From positions 77,676,313 through 77,740,312 of the forward strand of contig OZ018320.1 in NCBI GenBank assembly GCA_963969495.1: DNA of 64,000 bases. Direction: 5' to 3'. The number at the start of each line of letters is the position of its first letter. Position 1 is the stretch's first letter. The position numbers and the translations under genes are program-made. Shown here in pieces: positions 31,901 to 42,793 of this stretch. The notes below the pieces were generated by a model. The model was given only the letters and a program-made list of their open reading frames with translations, made no database searches and was not told the origin of the DNA. The DNA is from Ceratothoa steindachneri (lineage: Eukaryota; Arthropoda; Malacostraca; Isopoda; Cymothoidae).

Positions 31901-33155
31901 GTGGCTCAGCCTCCTCACCTGCATTAAGCGAGTGCTCACCCAGTGGAAAGTTCTACAAGCCTACTTTGAGAGCCATGAAGAGGTGGAGAGGAACGCCAAA
32001 ATCCGTGCCCTAGCAAGACATCTCCGTCACCCTAAGATGAAAGCGTACCTTTCTTTCCTGAGTGTGATTCTTGTAATCTTTTACTTTATAATGATGGGAG
32101 ATCGACGAAATTAGTCAACACAGATGAGCAATTATATACCGAGTCGAGAATACGTAAGTCATGATTCACACAGTAGAAAGAGAGATGCGCAGACTGGTCA
32201 AGCGATTCCTCTGATACATTATTCCTGCAAAAGCAAACATGGACATACCACTGAAGGAAATCCAGTATGGAAAGGAAAACCAGCTTTCTGATGAAGACCT
32301 TTCCATTGGAACAGCAACAAAGGAATTCATCAGAAATGATGGCCTTACGCCCGGAAAAGAGGGAAGATTCTTTCAGTGAGCACACTAATGTTCTCCTTTG
32401 ATATTATGAACTCAAATTATTTTTAATAGTAATATACTATTAATGAAAACTGTGGGTGTCCCTTAAAATAGTCATCTGTATTCCACATCTTATTTCAACT
32501 TTTAGAGCAGTGAGAGCCTTCTATGAAGTATATATTGGAAAGATTCTGAAGTCCTTTCCCATTGAAAACTAAATGCTCAACGACCTCAAGATGCTGGACC
32601 AAACTTATCGGCTCGACATCACTCCAGACACAGGTAGAATTATGCTTAGTTTTTGATAGTAAAGTGAAGATAAATATCTTATATAAATATAATAAATAAA
32701 TATCAAGCATCATTCAATTTATTTAAATTTCGGTGGAAAGGCTAGTGGACCTGTTTCCTCAAATAGGCCTGTCAGGAGATGCAGATAAGCTGAGGGAAGA
32801 GTTGGTGGACTACCAAGTGACAGATAACAAGAAGCTTCCACACTAAGAGAGGGTTGACAGGTTCTGAGGTATGTTGGGGAAAGATGAGAGGTTCACAAGT
32901 CTGGCATCTTTGATGAAGGCTATGCTCTGCATCCCTCCTAGTAATGCTAGCTTAGAGAGGTCCTTTAGTATGGTAAAAAAAATTCTGACTGAAAATAGAA
33001 CGAACATGGATAACTACTCTTTGTGCTTTCAGGTCCTGCAAGATCAACCATACCACCCCTGGATACAAGTATGATCCATCAAAGGAAGTCTCGTTACTGC
33101 CAAGCATGCCACCTACGAGTACAACAAGTCCTTGAGTGACAAAGAAAACAATAAT
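28940..33155 (+). pseudogene. hAT-type transposase gene, multi-exon, decayed
   Basis: Coding islands on the plus strand, in order and separated by GT...AG-like gaps. 28960-29270 has a zinc-finger-like CKACNADFSV phrase (with errors), then FPMAFSEEFSKSVAAMFPDS. 29650-29800 has an HCDESINIKQDKG phrase. 31245-31315 follows. 31425-31620 has IPWEGLIAFNSDNASVMNG, then CHLVELATGCG in another frame. 31815-32075 has LLRYCSTRWLSLLTCIKR. 32195-32374, 32505-32633 and 32740-33150 follow, the last with PPSNASLERSFSMVKKIL and SCKINHTTPGYKYDPSKE. The RWLSL block and the terminal dimerisation block are hallmarks of hAT transposases and domesticated relatives. In-frame stops at ~32570, ~32845 and ~32866 argue for a pseudogene. 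Confidence 0.75.
29843..31130 (-). mobile_element. Internally deleted hAT inside the older hAT gene
   Basis: Terminal inverted repeats: CAGTGGTGGCTGCGATAAGG at 29859 and, inward from the right, CATAGGTGGGCGTTATCGCG, each followed by runs of CGATAA words. The minus strand encodes only an N-terminal BED-type finger (CFSCLPNITEV ... NLKSHLNRIHPA, 30081-30446) and an hAT N-terminal helical region (DKTIVRFVAENMLPLQIVNS, 29839-30198). The catalytic core is absent. ATGTTCAT occurs at 29835-29842 and 31131-31138, fitting an 8-bp hAT duplication, though the left copy is about 16 bp from the inverted repeat. Confidence 0.75.
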
Positions 33156-33624
33156 TAAGGGTTGGACATTCACACACTCAAATGCACACAAGTCAGTGTC
33201 TAGTTACTGTGGTTTCTTTATGTTTGTTCTTTTCAACTCTTTTGTACATTGTGTACAATATTGAATTTCTGTACACTTTTTATGGGTAATTCTTTTAATG
33301 TGAACTAAATACTGCATATTGAATACATTGCAACGTAACCAATTTATTATTTAGCCTTCTGGTACTCATTTCAACAATTAAAACTGCTATTTTTTTCATT
33401 GGCCTCAATGGTAAACAGAACCAATCATTTATTGAATATCAAGAAACAACATTTTCAGAACAAGGTTCCTTCATCATGTTTAAAATACAAGGCAAGAAAT
33501 GACGACAATCTATGCGCAATCCGGCGAAAGAACTTTGTTCCTCGGGCCGATACACCGATGGAAAAAATCTTCCTATTTTTTCACAACCGAATGTTGGCAA
33601 GTATGATAATGAAAGATATAAATA
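33156..33624. other. No clear feature
   Basis: The 3' flank of the hAT pseudogene followed by unrecognised sequence. I see no support for coding. Confidence 0.35.
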
Positions 33625-33947
<323 letters not shown>

Positions 33948-34185
33948 GGTTCGGGAGGCAACTTTTAATCACGGAGAACGACCGATTCTGGCGGTTTATA
34001 AATGGATTGGGCAACATTATTCATGATATATTTGTTAAATTTATATTGTCCTTCAGAAAAAATAAAGAAATCGACCTGAAGGAGAATATAAATTTAACAA
34101 ATATATCTCGAATAATGTTGCCCAATCCATTTATAAATCGCCAGAATTAGTCGTTCCCCAGATGATTAAGGTTGCCTCCTGAACC
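33948..34185. mobile_element. Foldback/MITE, long near-perfect palindrome
   Basis: 238 bp made almost wholly of two ~110-bp inverted arms with a ~20-bp loop. The left arm starts GGTTCGGGAGGCAAC and contains TTTATAAATGGATTGGGC. The right arm ends GTTGCCTCCTGAACC and contains GCCCAATCCATTTATAAA. A few mismatches lie near the outer third. No ORF is present. Flanking duplications are unclear. Transcripts would form a long hairpin. Confidence 0.9.
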
Positions 34186-35430
34186 ATACATATATATATC
34201 TTTCATTATAGTTCCATTGTTTTCATTTTCTTTGGTCTGATTTATCCTCTTTATATACTGAAGTCACATATCTGTAGTGACGCCCGAATTGAAAAGTGAA
34301 GTAGGCTCAATAAGAAACCTCAAAATTCAGCACCCGGTTGGACCTATGAAATCTTGAAATTGGGCACACATATTAACTCCTGAAATAATCTACCATGTAG
34401 TAGCAATGAACTAATGTAGAATAAAGCGAAATACTTATATATATAATGTTAAATCACAACTGCACATGTATTAAGTAAAACATGAGTGTAAGAAGGCAAG
34501 CGAATAATTGGAGTTTCCCACCCGAATGCACAAACATACACACGGGAGGAAACAGTTGCTAGCCGAAAGGTCTCGATACAAGATAATGAGGCAACCGGAA
34601 CCGACTCGGCTTTGACCACCTAAAGTTGACGTGGACCTACGAAACGACAAAATTAACTTTACTATCTATCACCTTGCTATCGATGCCAGCCCAGATTAGG
34701 CCAAATGTTTCTATATTGAAACGCACATACATCCTTTGACTACGCTCAGCAGTGTCAACAAAGGAAAAAACGAACATACTTTGACATGGGAGGACCCGCC
34801 TCGCGCTCTGATTAGAGATAGTTAAGTCACGCCCCTTTTAATGGAGGTTCGTATTAATAAGACAGACAGAGAATTCTAAGGAGGATCAACATCACTATTA
34901 TTAGTAGGATACATTCATCCCTCTTGATTCCGATTCATATTAATCTAATGACGTCACGAGTCCGTTCCTAGTCCTAAATCCAGCCGTTCTTAGCCACAAC
35001 TATCTAACACAGAGGGAAACTTACAACAAAGCTGCGTAAGACTTGACTATTTCGCTTGCCCCAATTAAGGTAGATCTAAGCCAAGAATAAAGCCTACTGA
35101 ACACCATTTTCCTTTCGAGTCCTTCCTTTAACCCAGTGATAACCAAGTTTCCTTTCGAACCCAGCCTATAAACTGATTCCCCGTAAGAACTTTGGGAGTC
35201 AGAGCAAACTCGACGGTGAGACATCTAACGCCTTCATCGGACACCCTTTTACGGGTAACCCAGGTTCACCCCTAAGTTATTCCTCCTCTAAACTGGTACT
35301 CACCCGGCATCTCATAAACTAAGCGACCCATTATAAACTTAGTGACCACCATAAACTGGTAACCCTCATGAATACCCTCCATAAACTGGTGACCCTTTCA
35401 ATCGGACAGTGAAGTTAACATAAGAAGAAA
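34186..35430 (+). other. Probable 5' LTR/leader region of a decayed Gypsy
   Basis: Non-coding sequence ahead of a gag start at 35431. It contains TGTAGTGACGCCCGAATTG (34276), an LTR-like start, and three ACTGGTRAC-like words before gag (CTGGTAACC, CTGGTGACCC), the last resembling a TGGTGACCC primer site. The LTR limits and a partner LTR were not found. Confidence 0.35.
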
Positions 35431-37660
35431 TATGGACGCATTGGACAATCAACCAGCAGGACAAGGAAAGACGGAGATCGTGAACGCCATCACCATCAAG
35501 CCACCCATCTTTAATGAGGCAGCAGTTGCAGGTTAATTTAAGATTGTAGAAGCCTAGTTTCATATATCAAGAATAAGTAAGGAACAAACAAAACTCTTTC
35601 ACATCCTGGTTGCACTACCTCCCGAGACTGTCGACCGACTTCCGGCTACAGTCTTGTCTACCCAAAATTACCAGTTTCTAAGGACTGAGGTAATCGGGCT
35701 CTTCGAGGTAACTAAACCGGAGCTCTTCGAGAAGCTCATTGCCTCCTCCACACTCACTGGTCGACCTTCAACCAACCTGTAGGAATTACATAGGACTGCT
35801 CTACAGATAGGAGTTGGAGAAGAACTCATGAGGCACAAGTTTATTCAATCGCGCCTATAATCGCTACCCAGAAGGACCTAACCCTGGCCCAGCTAGGAAA
35901 GTTTGCTGCCGAACTTATGCCATTTTATAGTGCACAGTGTCTTAAAGTTAATAATAGCAGTGATACCATAGAACATAGTGCCAGTTATTTTCCCGATGTG
36001 TGTATTACCGATTTAAATAATAGAGGTGATAATCATGTGAATAATGTGTAATATATTGGAAGTGCGTGATCAGTGTCTATAGTTGCGTACAGTAATGGAA
36101 ACCGTTCTAATTTTGTACCGCGTAATAACGAATATAGTGCTAATAGTATAGCAATAGGATTGCGACATCTTCGTAGGAACCAAAGATCTGTATGTAGTAT
36201 GCCGTTCCTATTTGTATTTTGATAAAAGTGCGAAATTCTGAAAGCATTGATGCAGGTGGCCAAAGAGAGGGGAACACGTTCAAATGCAACCGTCCTCCAG
36301 GCCATCTTCGTTGGCCCCATCGCAAAACTTGCAAGGCATGGCATTGCAAGTGCGACCGCTGGTATGCCGTCTGTATTCACCGTAGCCGCAAAAATAAATA
36401 AATGAAAATGGAAATTTTTAATTGATACGGGAGTGAGTGTGTCGATAATCCTGATTAAATTGGTGCGATCGTGTGAATTACGCGAATCTAGTGTGAACAT
36501 TGTGACGGTTAATGGTGGAAAAATAAAAGTGCACAGCGAGTTACACACGGATATAGTTATCCCTAGTCTTGGTCGATCATTTAGGTGGTAGTTTGTGACC
36601 GCAGATACCGCATTGCTGTTATTAGGGATTGACTTTCTGGGACACTCTAATCTTTTGGTGGATTGTGCGCACGGCATCCTTGTGGACAACCAAACTTAAA
36701 CTCAAATCAGAAATGAAACAATCCGGGGAGCCTGCCGTAGCACTAAACATTAATGACCTCCAGCACCTACTGCCCAGTTGCAAGGCCGTATTAGAAAGAT
36801 ATGAAGCTTTGTACAGCCCCGCGCCCACCAATCCCGCCCCGCTATCGCCTAACTCTGTGACGCACACAATTGAGACTGGCAGTGCACCACCGATATTCGC
36901 GCGACTAAGACCTCTTTAAATAGAGAAGCTGCAAGTAGCCAAAGCAAAGTTCTAAACAATATTGGAGGAGGGGTTCGTACGCCCGTCAACATCACCATGG
37001 ACTTCGCCGATTCATATGGACCCGAAGAAGTCATCGGGTGATCACAAAGCCTCACAGAGATTTATTGTCGAGAATATAAAGTGTGACAAACCTCCTCCAT
37101 GGTAAAACAATGTTCTCTCGGTTGAATCTAGTTCGTACTTACTATCAAATCCAGATGAACCCGGCGGATATGGAAAAGACTGCGGTTGTAACTCCGTTTG
37201 GCTCATGAGAATATATGAAATCACCCTTTGGCCTCCAGAATGCAAGCTGCACATTCCAACGACACATGGATAACCTGTTTCGAGGATTAGAGTCCGTTTA
37301 TGTATATATAGATTATATCCTGATATTTTCAGATAATCTGGACGACCATCTGGATCGTTTAGATTAAGTTTACAGAATCTTGGTCGAGAACAGTATACGG
37401 ATATCCCTGAGGAAATGCGAACTAGCAAAGGAAGAAATTGATTTTCTAGGGCGTCATATTTCAGCTGTGAGAATTTGCCCGCCTGCCAAGAAAATAAAAG
37501 AAATTCGGGACATGCTGTTACCGTAAGATTACAAGGAACTACGGCGGTACTTGGGCATGTTGGGAGACTATCGAAGGATGATTTCAAAATTGCAGCCTCG
37601 CCGACCGAGCTTGCAAGATTGCAACACAAGGTTCATGAGCTCGAATGGAACGATGATGTA
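35431..37660 (+). pseudogene. Decayed Gypsy gag-protease-RT
   Basis: Gag starts MDALDNQPAGQGKTE and continues through ISKEQTKLFHILVALPPETV and SSTLTGRPSTNL, with stops. The protease region (36430-36650) shows VRSCELRESSVNIVTVNGGK and LLLLGIDFLGHSNLLVDCA. RT fragments include VYVYIDYILIFSDNLDDHLD at ~37300-37350, where the catalytic YxDD reads YIDY, then RKCELAKEEIDFLGRHIS and LRRYLGMLGDYRRMISK. There are many frameshifts. It is a long-dead copy. Confidence 0.8.
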
Positions 37661-38400
37661 CGAGAAGCAAACGGCAGTTTTGGTTTGCTGCAGGTGGATC
37701 ATTTAAGTTCGGATTTTTATTTCGTGAATACGAGGAGGACTTTTATTCGGAGTTCCAATGTTATTGTACATATACAGAAATAAAATTTCTTTTTCTCTGT
37801 CGCAGTTCTTTGATTTTATAAATGCAACACAGGCTATTGTTTTTATGTATAGCAAAGAGGTATGAATCGATATATAGTAGTATTATCTTCATTTATATGT
37901 CAAATTTTTTTTGTGGCCTCCAGTGTGTTCTTTTCAGTGGGAAACGGGTCCAAATGGCCCTTTGAGTGTTTGCATGAGATATAATAAACGCCTTGTTCTT
38001 TATCAGTCGATGTGTTTTTAGACAGACTATTTCGTATTGTGTTTTCGTTTTGAAAGGCAACATTAATGTTGTTGTCCCTGCCATATATATATTTTAATAT
38101 ATCGAGTTTTCTCTACCTCTTTAACTAGCATATCTGATAATACTATATGTAACGATTACAATACATGGTATATACAATTGTTTCACAGGCGAAGTGTTAT
38201 GTACAAAATTATTTGTTATGCGGACAATTTGCCTTTCCTTTTTATTACAATAGGCGAGGCAATGGAATGAACGTAACCGGATTCAAAAATAAAAGAATGA
38301 CGGATCTCTGTCGAACGTTAACCATCTCCCAGACCGTTAAAAATGTCCAGCTTATCGTTGCTCTCTCTCCCAGGTGCTCGGATAGGTTACTCTTCGATTT
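37661..38400. other. No clear feature between two Gypsy halves
   Basis: It opens with a possible frameshifted connection-domain trace (VHELEWNDDVREA near 37630-37670), then AT-rich sequence of no recognised identity. The join between the plus-strand and minus-strand Gypsy halves must lie here. Confidence 0.35.
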
Positions 38401-38402
38401 CC

Positions 38403-39475
38403 TCATACATCATTGTCCTCCGTTTCACCTTCTTCCCCTTGGCGTGAAGTGCAAGAGGTCGTTTTCCTATCTCTTTCATGAGTCTTTGGGTGGCGCTGAT
38501 TACTCAATAAACTGCCATCATGCAAGGGAGGGAGCTTCGCCGGTTTCAACCTGTCCACTGAGATAATGTCTTGTTTGCTACCAGGTAACTCCAACTTGTA
38601 GACCTTGTCGTCGCGCTCAATCACCGGGAAAGGGTTAGCATATGGCCCTTCTAGCGATTTGCGAATACGATCTATTCTGACCCATACATGCGTTGACTAA
38701 CGAAGAGCTTTGTGCACGAAAGGCTTAGGCACCGAGGGCATGTGTCCTTCGGATGCCTGTGTGAAGTCGTCTGCTGCCATATCTGTAGCTAATTCCTTAA
38801 TGTATTTTGTATCGGTTTTCGACGACGAGGATGAAACAAAGGGTTTCGGACACAGTGGTACAGTCCCTGTGACTGCCGTGAAAGGTGAATATCCAGTCAT
38901 TATGCAAGGAGCGAATGCCCAAGAGGATAATCGGAAGGGCCAACAGCCAATTTTGTCAACGGGCCATTATGGAACACTTCGAAGTTTTGTGTGCTCTTTC
39001 CGCCATCCCGTTCGTGGATGGGCAGTACGTCGTGATGCAGAGACGGTGAAAACCAACGAGCGCTGATCATTCCTTGAACAATTCCGACTTGAATTGGTCT
39101 CCTATGTCGGTAACACCATATAACGGGACTCCAAATCTTGAAATCAATCCGTCTAGGAAGGCCAAAGCAACCATTGCAGCACTTATGTCCGGAATCGCTA
39201 ACGCTTCGATCCATCTTGTATCCCGGTCAATGCACGATAGATAGTAGATATCGGTTATGCGAGGGGTAGGATTGTCCAGGCAACGTGCACTGTGGAAGTG
39301 GTCCAACGATATCAATGTGCACGGTCTCGAATCTTGACAGGGGAATATTACTGGGCAAGATTGGAGATTTCGTGTTGCGATTGATTTTGGAAGATTGACA
39401 TGAGATGCACTCCCGTGCTCAGGAGCGAATGTCCCTGTCAATATTAGTACAACAATATCGAGACTTAATTAGACA
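38403..39475 (-). pseudogene. Gypsy integrase, inverted relative to the upstream gag-RT
   Basis: The minus strand encodes, in changing frames, CISCQSSKINRNTKSPILP (end of the zinc domain), RFETVHIDIVGPLPQ (first Asp), RWIEALAIPDISAAMVALAF and LISRFGVPLYGVTDIGDQF (second Asp), SELFKELSGRLG, then the C-terminal ERDDKVYKLELPGSKQDIIS with VDRLKPAKLPP, a phrase typical of arthropod Gypsy pol ends. A TGA replaces the usual Trp in RSWARE. It is probably the missing half of the element at 35431-37660. Confidence 0.8.
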
Positions 39476-39872
39476 GAGGGATGCTTTAATCCCAGGTGTG
39501 CCAAATTGTGCACACCTGTTAGTCCCGTTCTTTAGCAGGAAGCGGTTCAATTCCTCCGCAAAAGTGCCGGGATTTGCCAGGTTTGCTAAGTGGGCAAAAT
39601 GGCCATGGCCATTATGTCTCTGCCCTCGTTTGGCATCACTAGCTTCGACGCCGTGATTCCATGATTATGTTGCGTAGCCGTTGATTCCGCGAAAGACTTT
39701 GCCTTTGCCTCCTTTTCCATTTTAGACTGTTCTCTCTTAGCCGGAATCGCTTCCTTGTGGATGGGACACTTCATGGCTAGCGCTCTGTGTTCCCCTCCGC
39801 AGTTGATACATTTTAACTTCTCAGCCACGCATTGTCTCGACTCGGGACCAGACTGGGCACATTTGGAACACG

Positions 39873-40060
39873 TTACAGCGTACGAGAAGTGCAGGCGAGC
39901 GGCTTAAAAGCTTCGTTTGAATGAGTCTTTTTTTGAGAATCAGGATGGCCGAGTGGATTCGCCGCTGGCTAACAGTGGTCCAGTGGCGCGGGAAGCTGTT
40001 CGCAACTCGCCTACGCTATTATTTTTTCTTTGCCCCTTTTCCTACTACCCTCTATCTACA
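39873..40060 (+). repeat. TRIM 5' LTR with tRNA-like unit
   Basis: 188 bp. It starts TTACAGCGTACGAG (the expected TG has been lost) and ends CTATCTACA. At 39941-39956 it reads CAGGATGGCCGAGTGG, identical to the 5' arm typical of animal tRNA-Leu genes and containing an A box (39946-39956). A B-box-like GTTCGCAAC lies at 39998-40006, 41 bases downstream, and T6 at 40022-40027. Confidence 0.88.
39941..40027 (+). promoter_or_regulatory. tRNA-Leu-like pol III unit inside the TRIM LTR
   Basis: A box TGGCCGAGTGG fits TRGYNNARNGG exactly. The B box GTTCGCAAC differs from GWTCRANNC at one position. A T6 run follows about 15 bases later and would end pol III transcription. The predicted RNA would be about 80-95 nt. 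The stretch between the boxes can form a CGCTGG-type stem, but I do not see a complete tRNA cloverleaf or an acceptor stem. Transcription is an inference. Confidence 0.65.
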
Positions 40061-40170
40061 ATGGTGCCCAGACCCGGGAGGGGGAGCGTTAGCCCTTAGA
40101 TAACATTTCCAAATGGGCTCTCTTCATTTCTTCAAACTACGCTTCTTCAAACTTCTAGGAGGGATTGGGG

Positions 40171-40357
40171 TGTATAGCGTACGAGAAGTGCAGGCGAGCA
40201 GCTTAAAAGCTTCGTTTGAATGAGTCTTTTTTGAGACTCAGGATGGCTGAGTGGATTCGCCGCTGGCTAACAGTGGTCCAACGACGCGGGAAGTTGTTCG
40301 CAACTCGCCTACGCTATTATTTTTCTTTGCCCCTTTTCCTACTCCCCTCTATCTACA
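40171..40357 (+). repeat. TRIM 3' LTR with tRNA-like unit
   Basis: 187 bp, near-identical to 39873-40060. A box TGGCTGAGTGG at 40244-40254 (one change, still within consensus), B-box-like GTTCGCAAC at 40296-40304, then T5. Confidence 0.88.
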
Positions 40358-40959
40358 CACGTGACTTCTATTTCTTTACATTCAGGCGTCGGGTGCTTCT
40401 CGATGGAGTAGCACCTGTAACAGCAGTCCACGTGAACGTATTTCTTTGCCTCGACTTGCTGAACTTCTCTTCTTTGGTGATCTTTGCCCACGTCTGCTGC
40501 CTCATTAGCTCTTCCCTGATATCTTCACATGAGTTATTCGAGAAAAACGGGTCGAGCCTTCTGAAGATTATGGTCCGGCGAACGAGGATGTCCTGGGGTA
40601 CGGACGCTTCCAGCCGGATCTTCTGAAGCTCCTTCTTGGCGTTTTCAGATACGAGCTGCTCCAGTCCTCCACCGAGTGGCAAATGGCGGCGTATCCATTT
40701 TGGGGTGTCTATTAGCCTCATGATGAGGAGATTAAGAACCCCAAACATAAATTCCATAACGGCCGGTTTTGTTTGGTTTTGTCCCCCCTCCCCTATAAGG
40801 CGGAGGGGAACCCGTCTGTTTTCTCTAAGGGCTGACCTACATGGGGCCTCCCTCGAGTAAAGGAATTCTACCTTTTTGGGGGCACTATTCTGTTCATGTG
40901 AAGAGAGCTTCCCCACACTACGGTGTTACTGTCTGGAGATAGCATTTTCGTCCATGGCT

Positions 40960-41337
40960 TTCACTTTTCCTCCTTTTCCACGATCAGACTTGACCATAGG
41001 CTGCCAGAACTGCCAAAAGTGTTATTATGGACAAACCGGGAAAGAAATAGATGGTCGGTTTAAGCAACATCAAGCTAATGTACGTAATCACAGTGAACAA
41101 TCTGCGCTTTTTCTACATATGTACGAGTACAATCTTAACCATAACATTAACTGGAACAGTGCCAAACGAGTCATAAAATGCAATAATTATATTTCGAGAA
41201 ATATATTAGAATGTATCTCCATTAACGCGTTTCCAAATTTCAACCTTAGCCCTGGTTTGTTCATGTTAGAACCCATTATCACTACATACTTAAAATCTCA
41301 AATAAAGTTGTTTCAGGATTTTGTACCCCCTAATTAA
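40960..41337 (+). pseudogene. Penelope-like element: GIY-YIG endonuclease end
   Basis: The plus-strand frame reads IGCQNCQKCYYGQTGKEID, GRFKQHQANVRNHS, LFLHMYEYNLNHNINWNSA and RNILECISINAFPNF, closing FQDFVPPN-stop. C-x2-C, the YxGxTG core, the arginine in GRFKxH and the late glutamate match the GIY-YIG nuclease that ends Penelope-like polyproteins. The N-terminal GIY part and the whole RT are missing, so this is a 5'-truncated copy. Sequence after the stop (AAGACGAAAGCGCTCGGAA near 41407) is probably its 3' UTR. Confidence 0.75.
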
Positions 41338-41457
41338 TGTTCACTATTTAAGGCAATGTATGTTCAGCCTCCTGCTCATTTCTTGAAAAGGTCTTTAAGA
41401 ATAAAGACGAAAGCGCTCGGAATCGATTTTCACTTTTCCTTTGTGGGTGTATCTGCA

Positions 41458-42578
<1,121 letters not shown>

Positions 42579-42582
42579 TATA

Positions 42583-42702
<120 letters not shown>

Positions 42703-42793
42703 CGCGTGGACATTTGATATAATTTTCCCTATTGCTGTGAAGCACTTTGCTGGTGCAATTTTAATGCCAGTCCCATGCTCTGCACAAATATAC

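Larger units (their letters stand above)
39873..40357 (+). mobile_element. Complete TRIM (miniature LTR element), 485 bp
   Basis: Two direct repeats (39873-40060 and 40171-40357) flank a 110-bp non-coding core. One base after the first repeat lies TGGTGCCCAGACCCGGGAG (40062-40080), in the position of a primer binding site. Immediately before the second lies AGGAGGGATTGGGG (40157-40170), a polypurine tract. CACG is duplicated at 39869-39872 and 40358-40361. The second repeat begins TGTATAGCG and both end CTATCTACA. These features define an LTR retroelement too small to encode anything, so it must depend on proteins from another element. Strand is set by the PBS/PPT order. Confidence 0.88.
39586..40916 (-). 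pseudogene. ORF1 of a Jockey-like non-LTR element, split by the TRIM
   Basis: The upstream half (40368-40916) is a 182-codon frame with EQLVSENAKKELQKIRLEAS, VRRTIIFRRLDPFF and, in another frame, CCYRCYSIEKHPTPECKE (a first zinc knuckle). After the TRIM the frame resumes with CSKCAQSGPESRQC- and CINCGGEHRALAMKCPIHKE (39586-39828), the second and third knuckles. Three tandem CCHC-like knuckles are typical of Jockey/I-type ORF1 RNA-binding proteins. CACG is duplicated at the break. No ORF2 follows. Confidence 0.7.

Noticed and set aside
28940..33155. Intact domesticated hAT gene
   Set aside because: Several in-frame stops and missing blocks. I kept it as a pseudogene while noting that paralogues might be intact.
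36033..36689. A 218-codon minus-strand frame in the decayed Gypsy
   Set aside because: It has no recognisable domain and overlaps the plus-strand protease region of the element.
39941..40013. Functional tRNA-Leu gene
   Set aside because: Only the 5' arm and the A box match well. The B box has a mismatch and I cannot pair an acceptor stem.
39873..40357. Two independent tRNA-derived SINEs in tandem
   Set aside because: The pair shares one set of CACG duplications, and PBS-like and PPT-like motifs sit exactly at the inner repeat borders. The tRNA-like part is internal and there is no A-rich tail.
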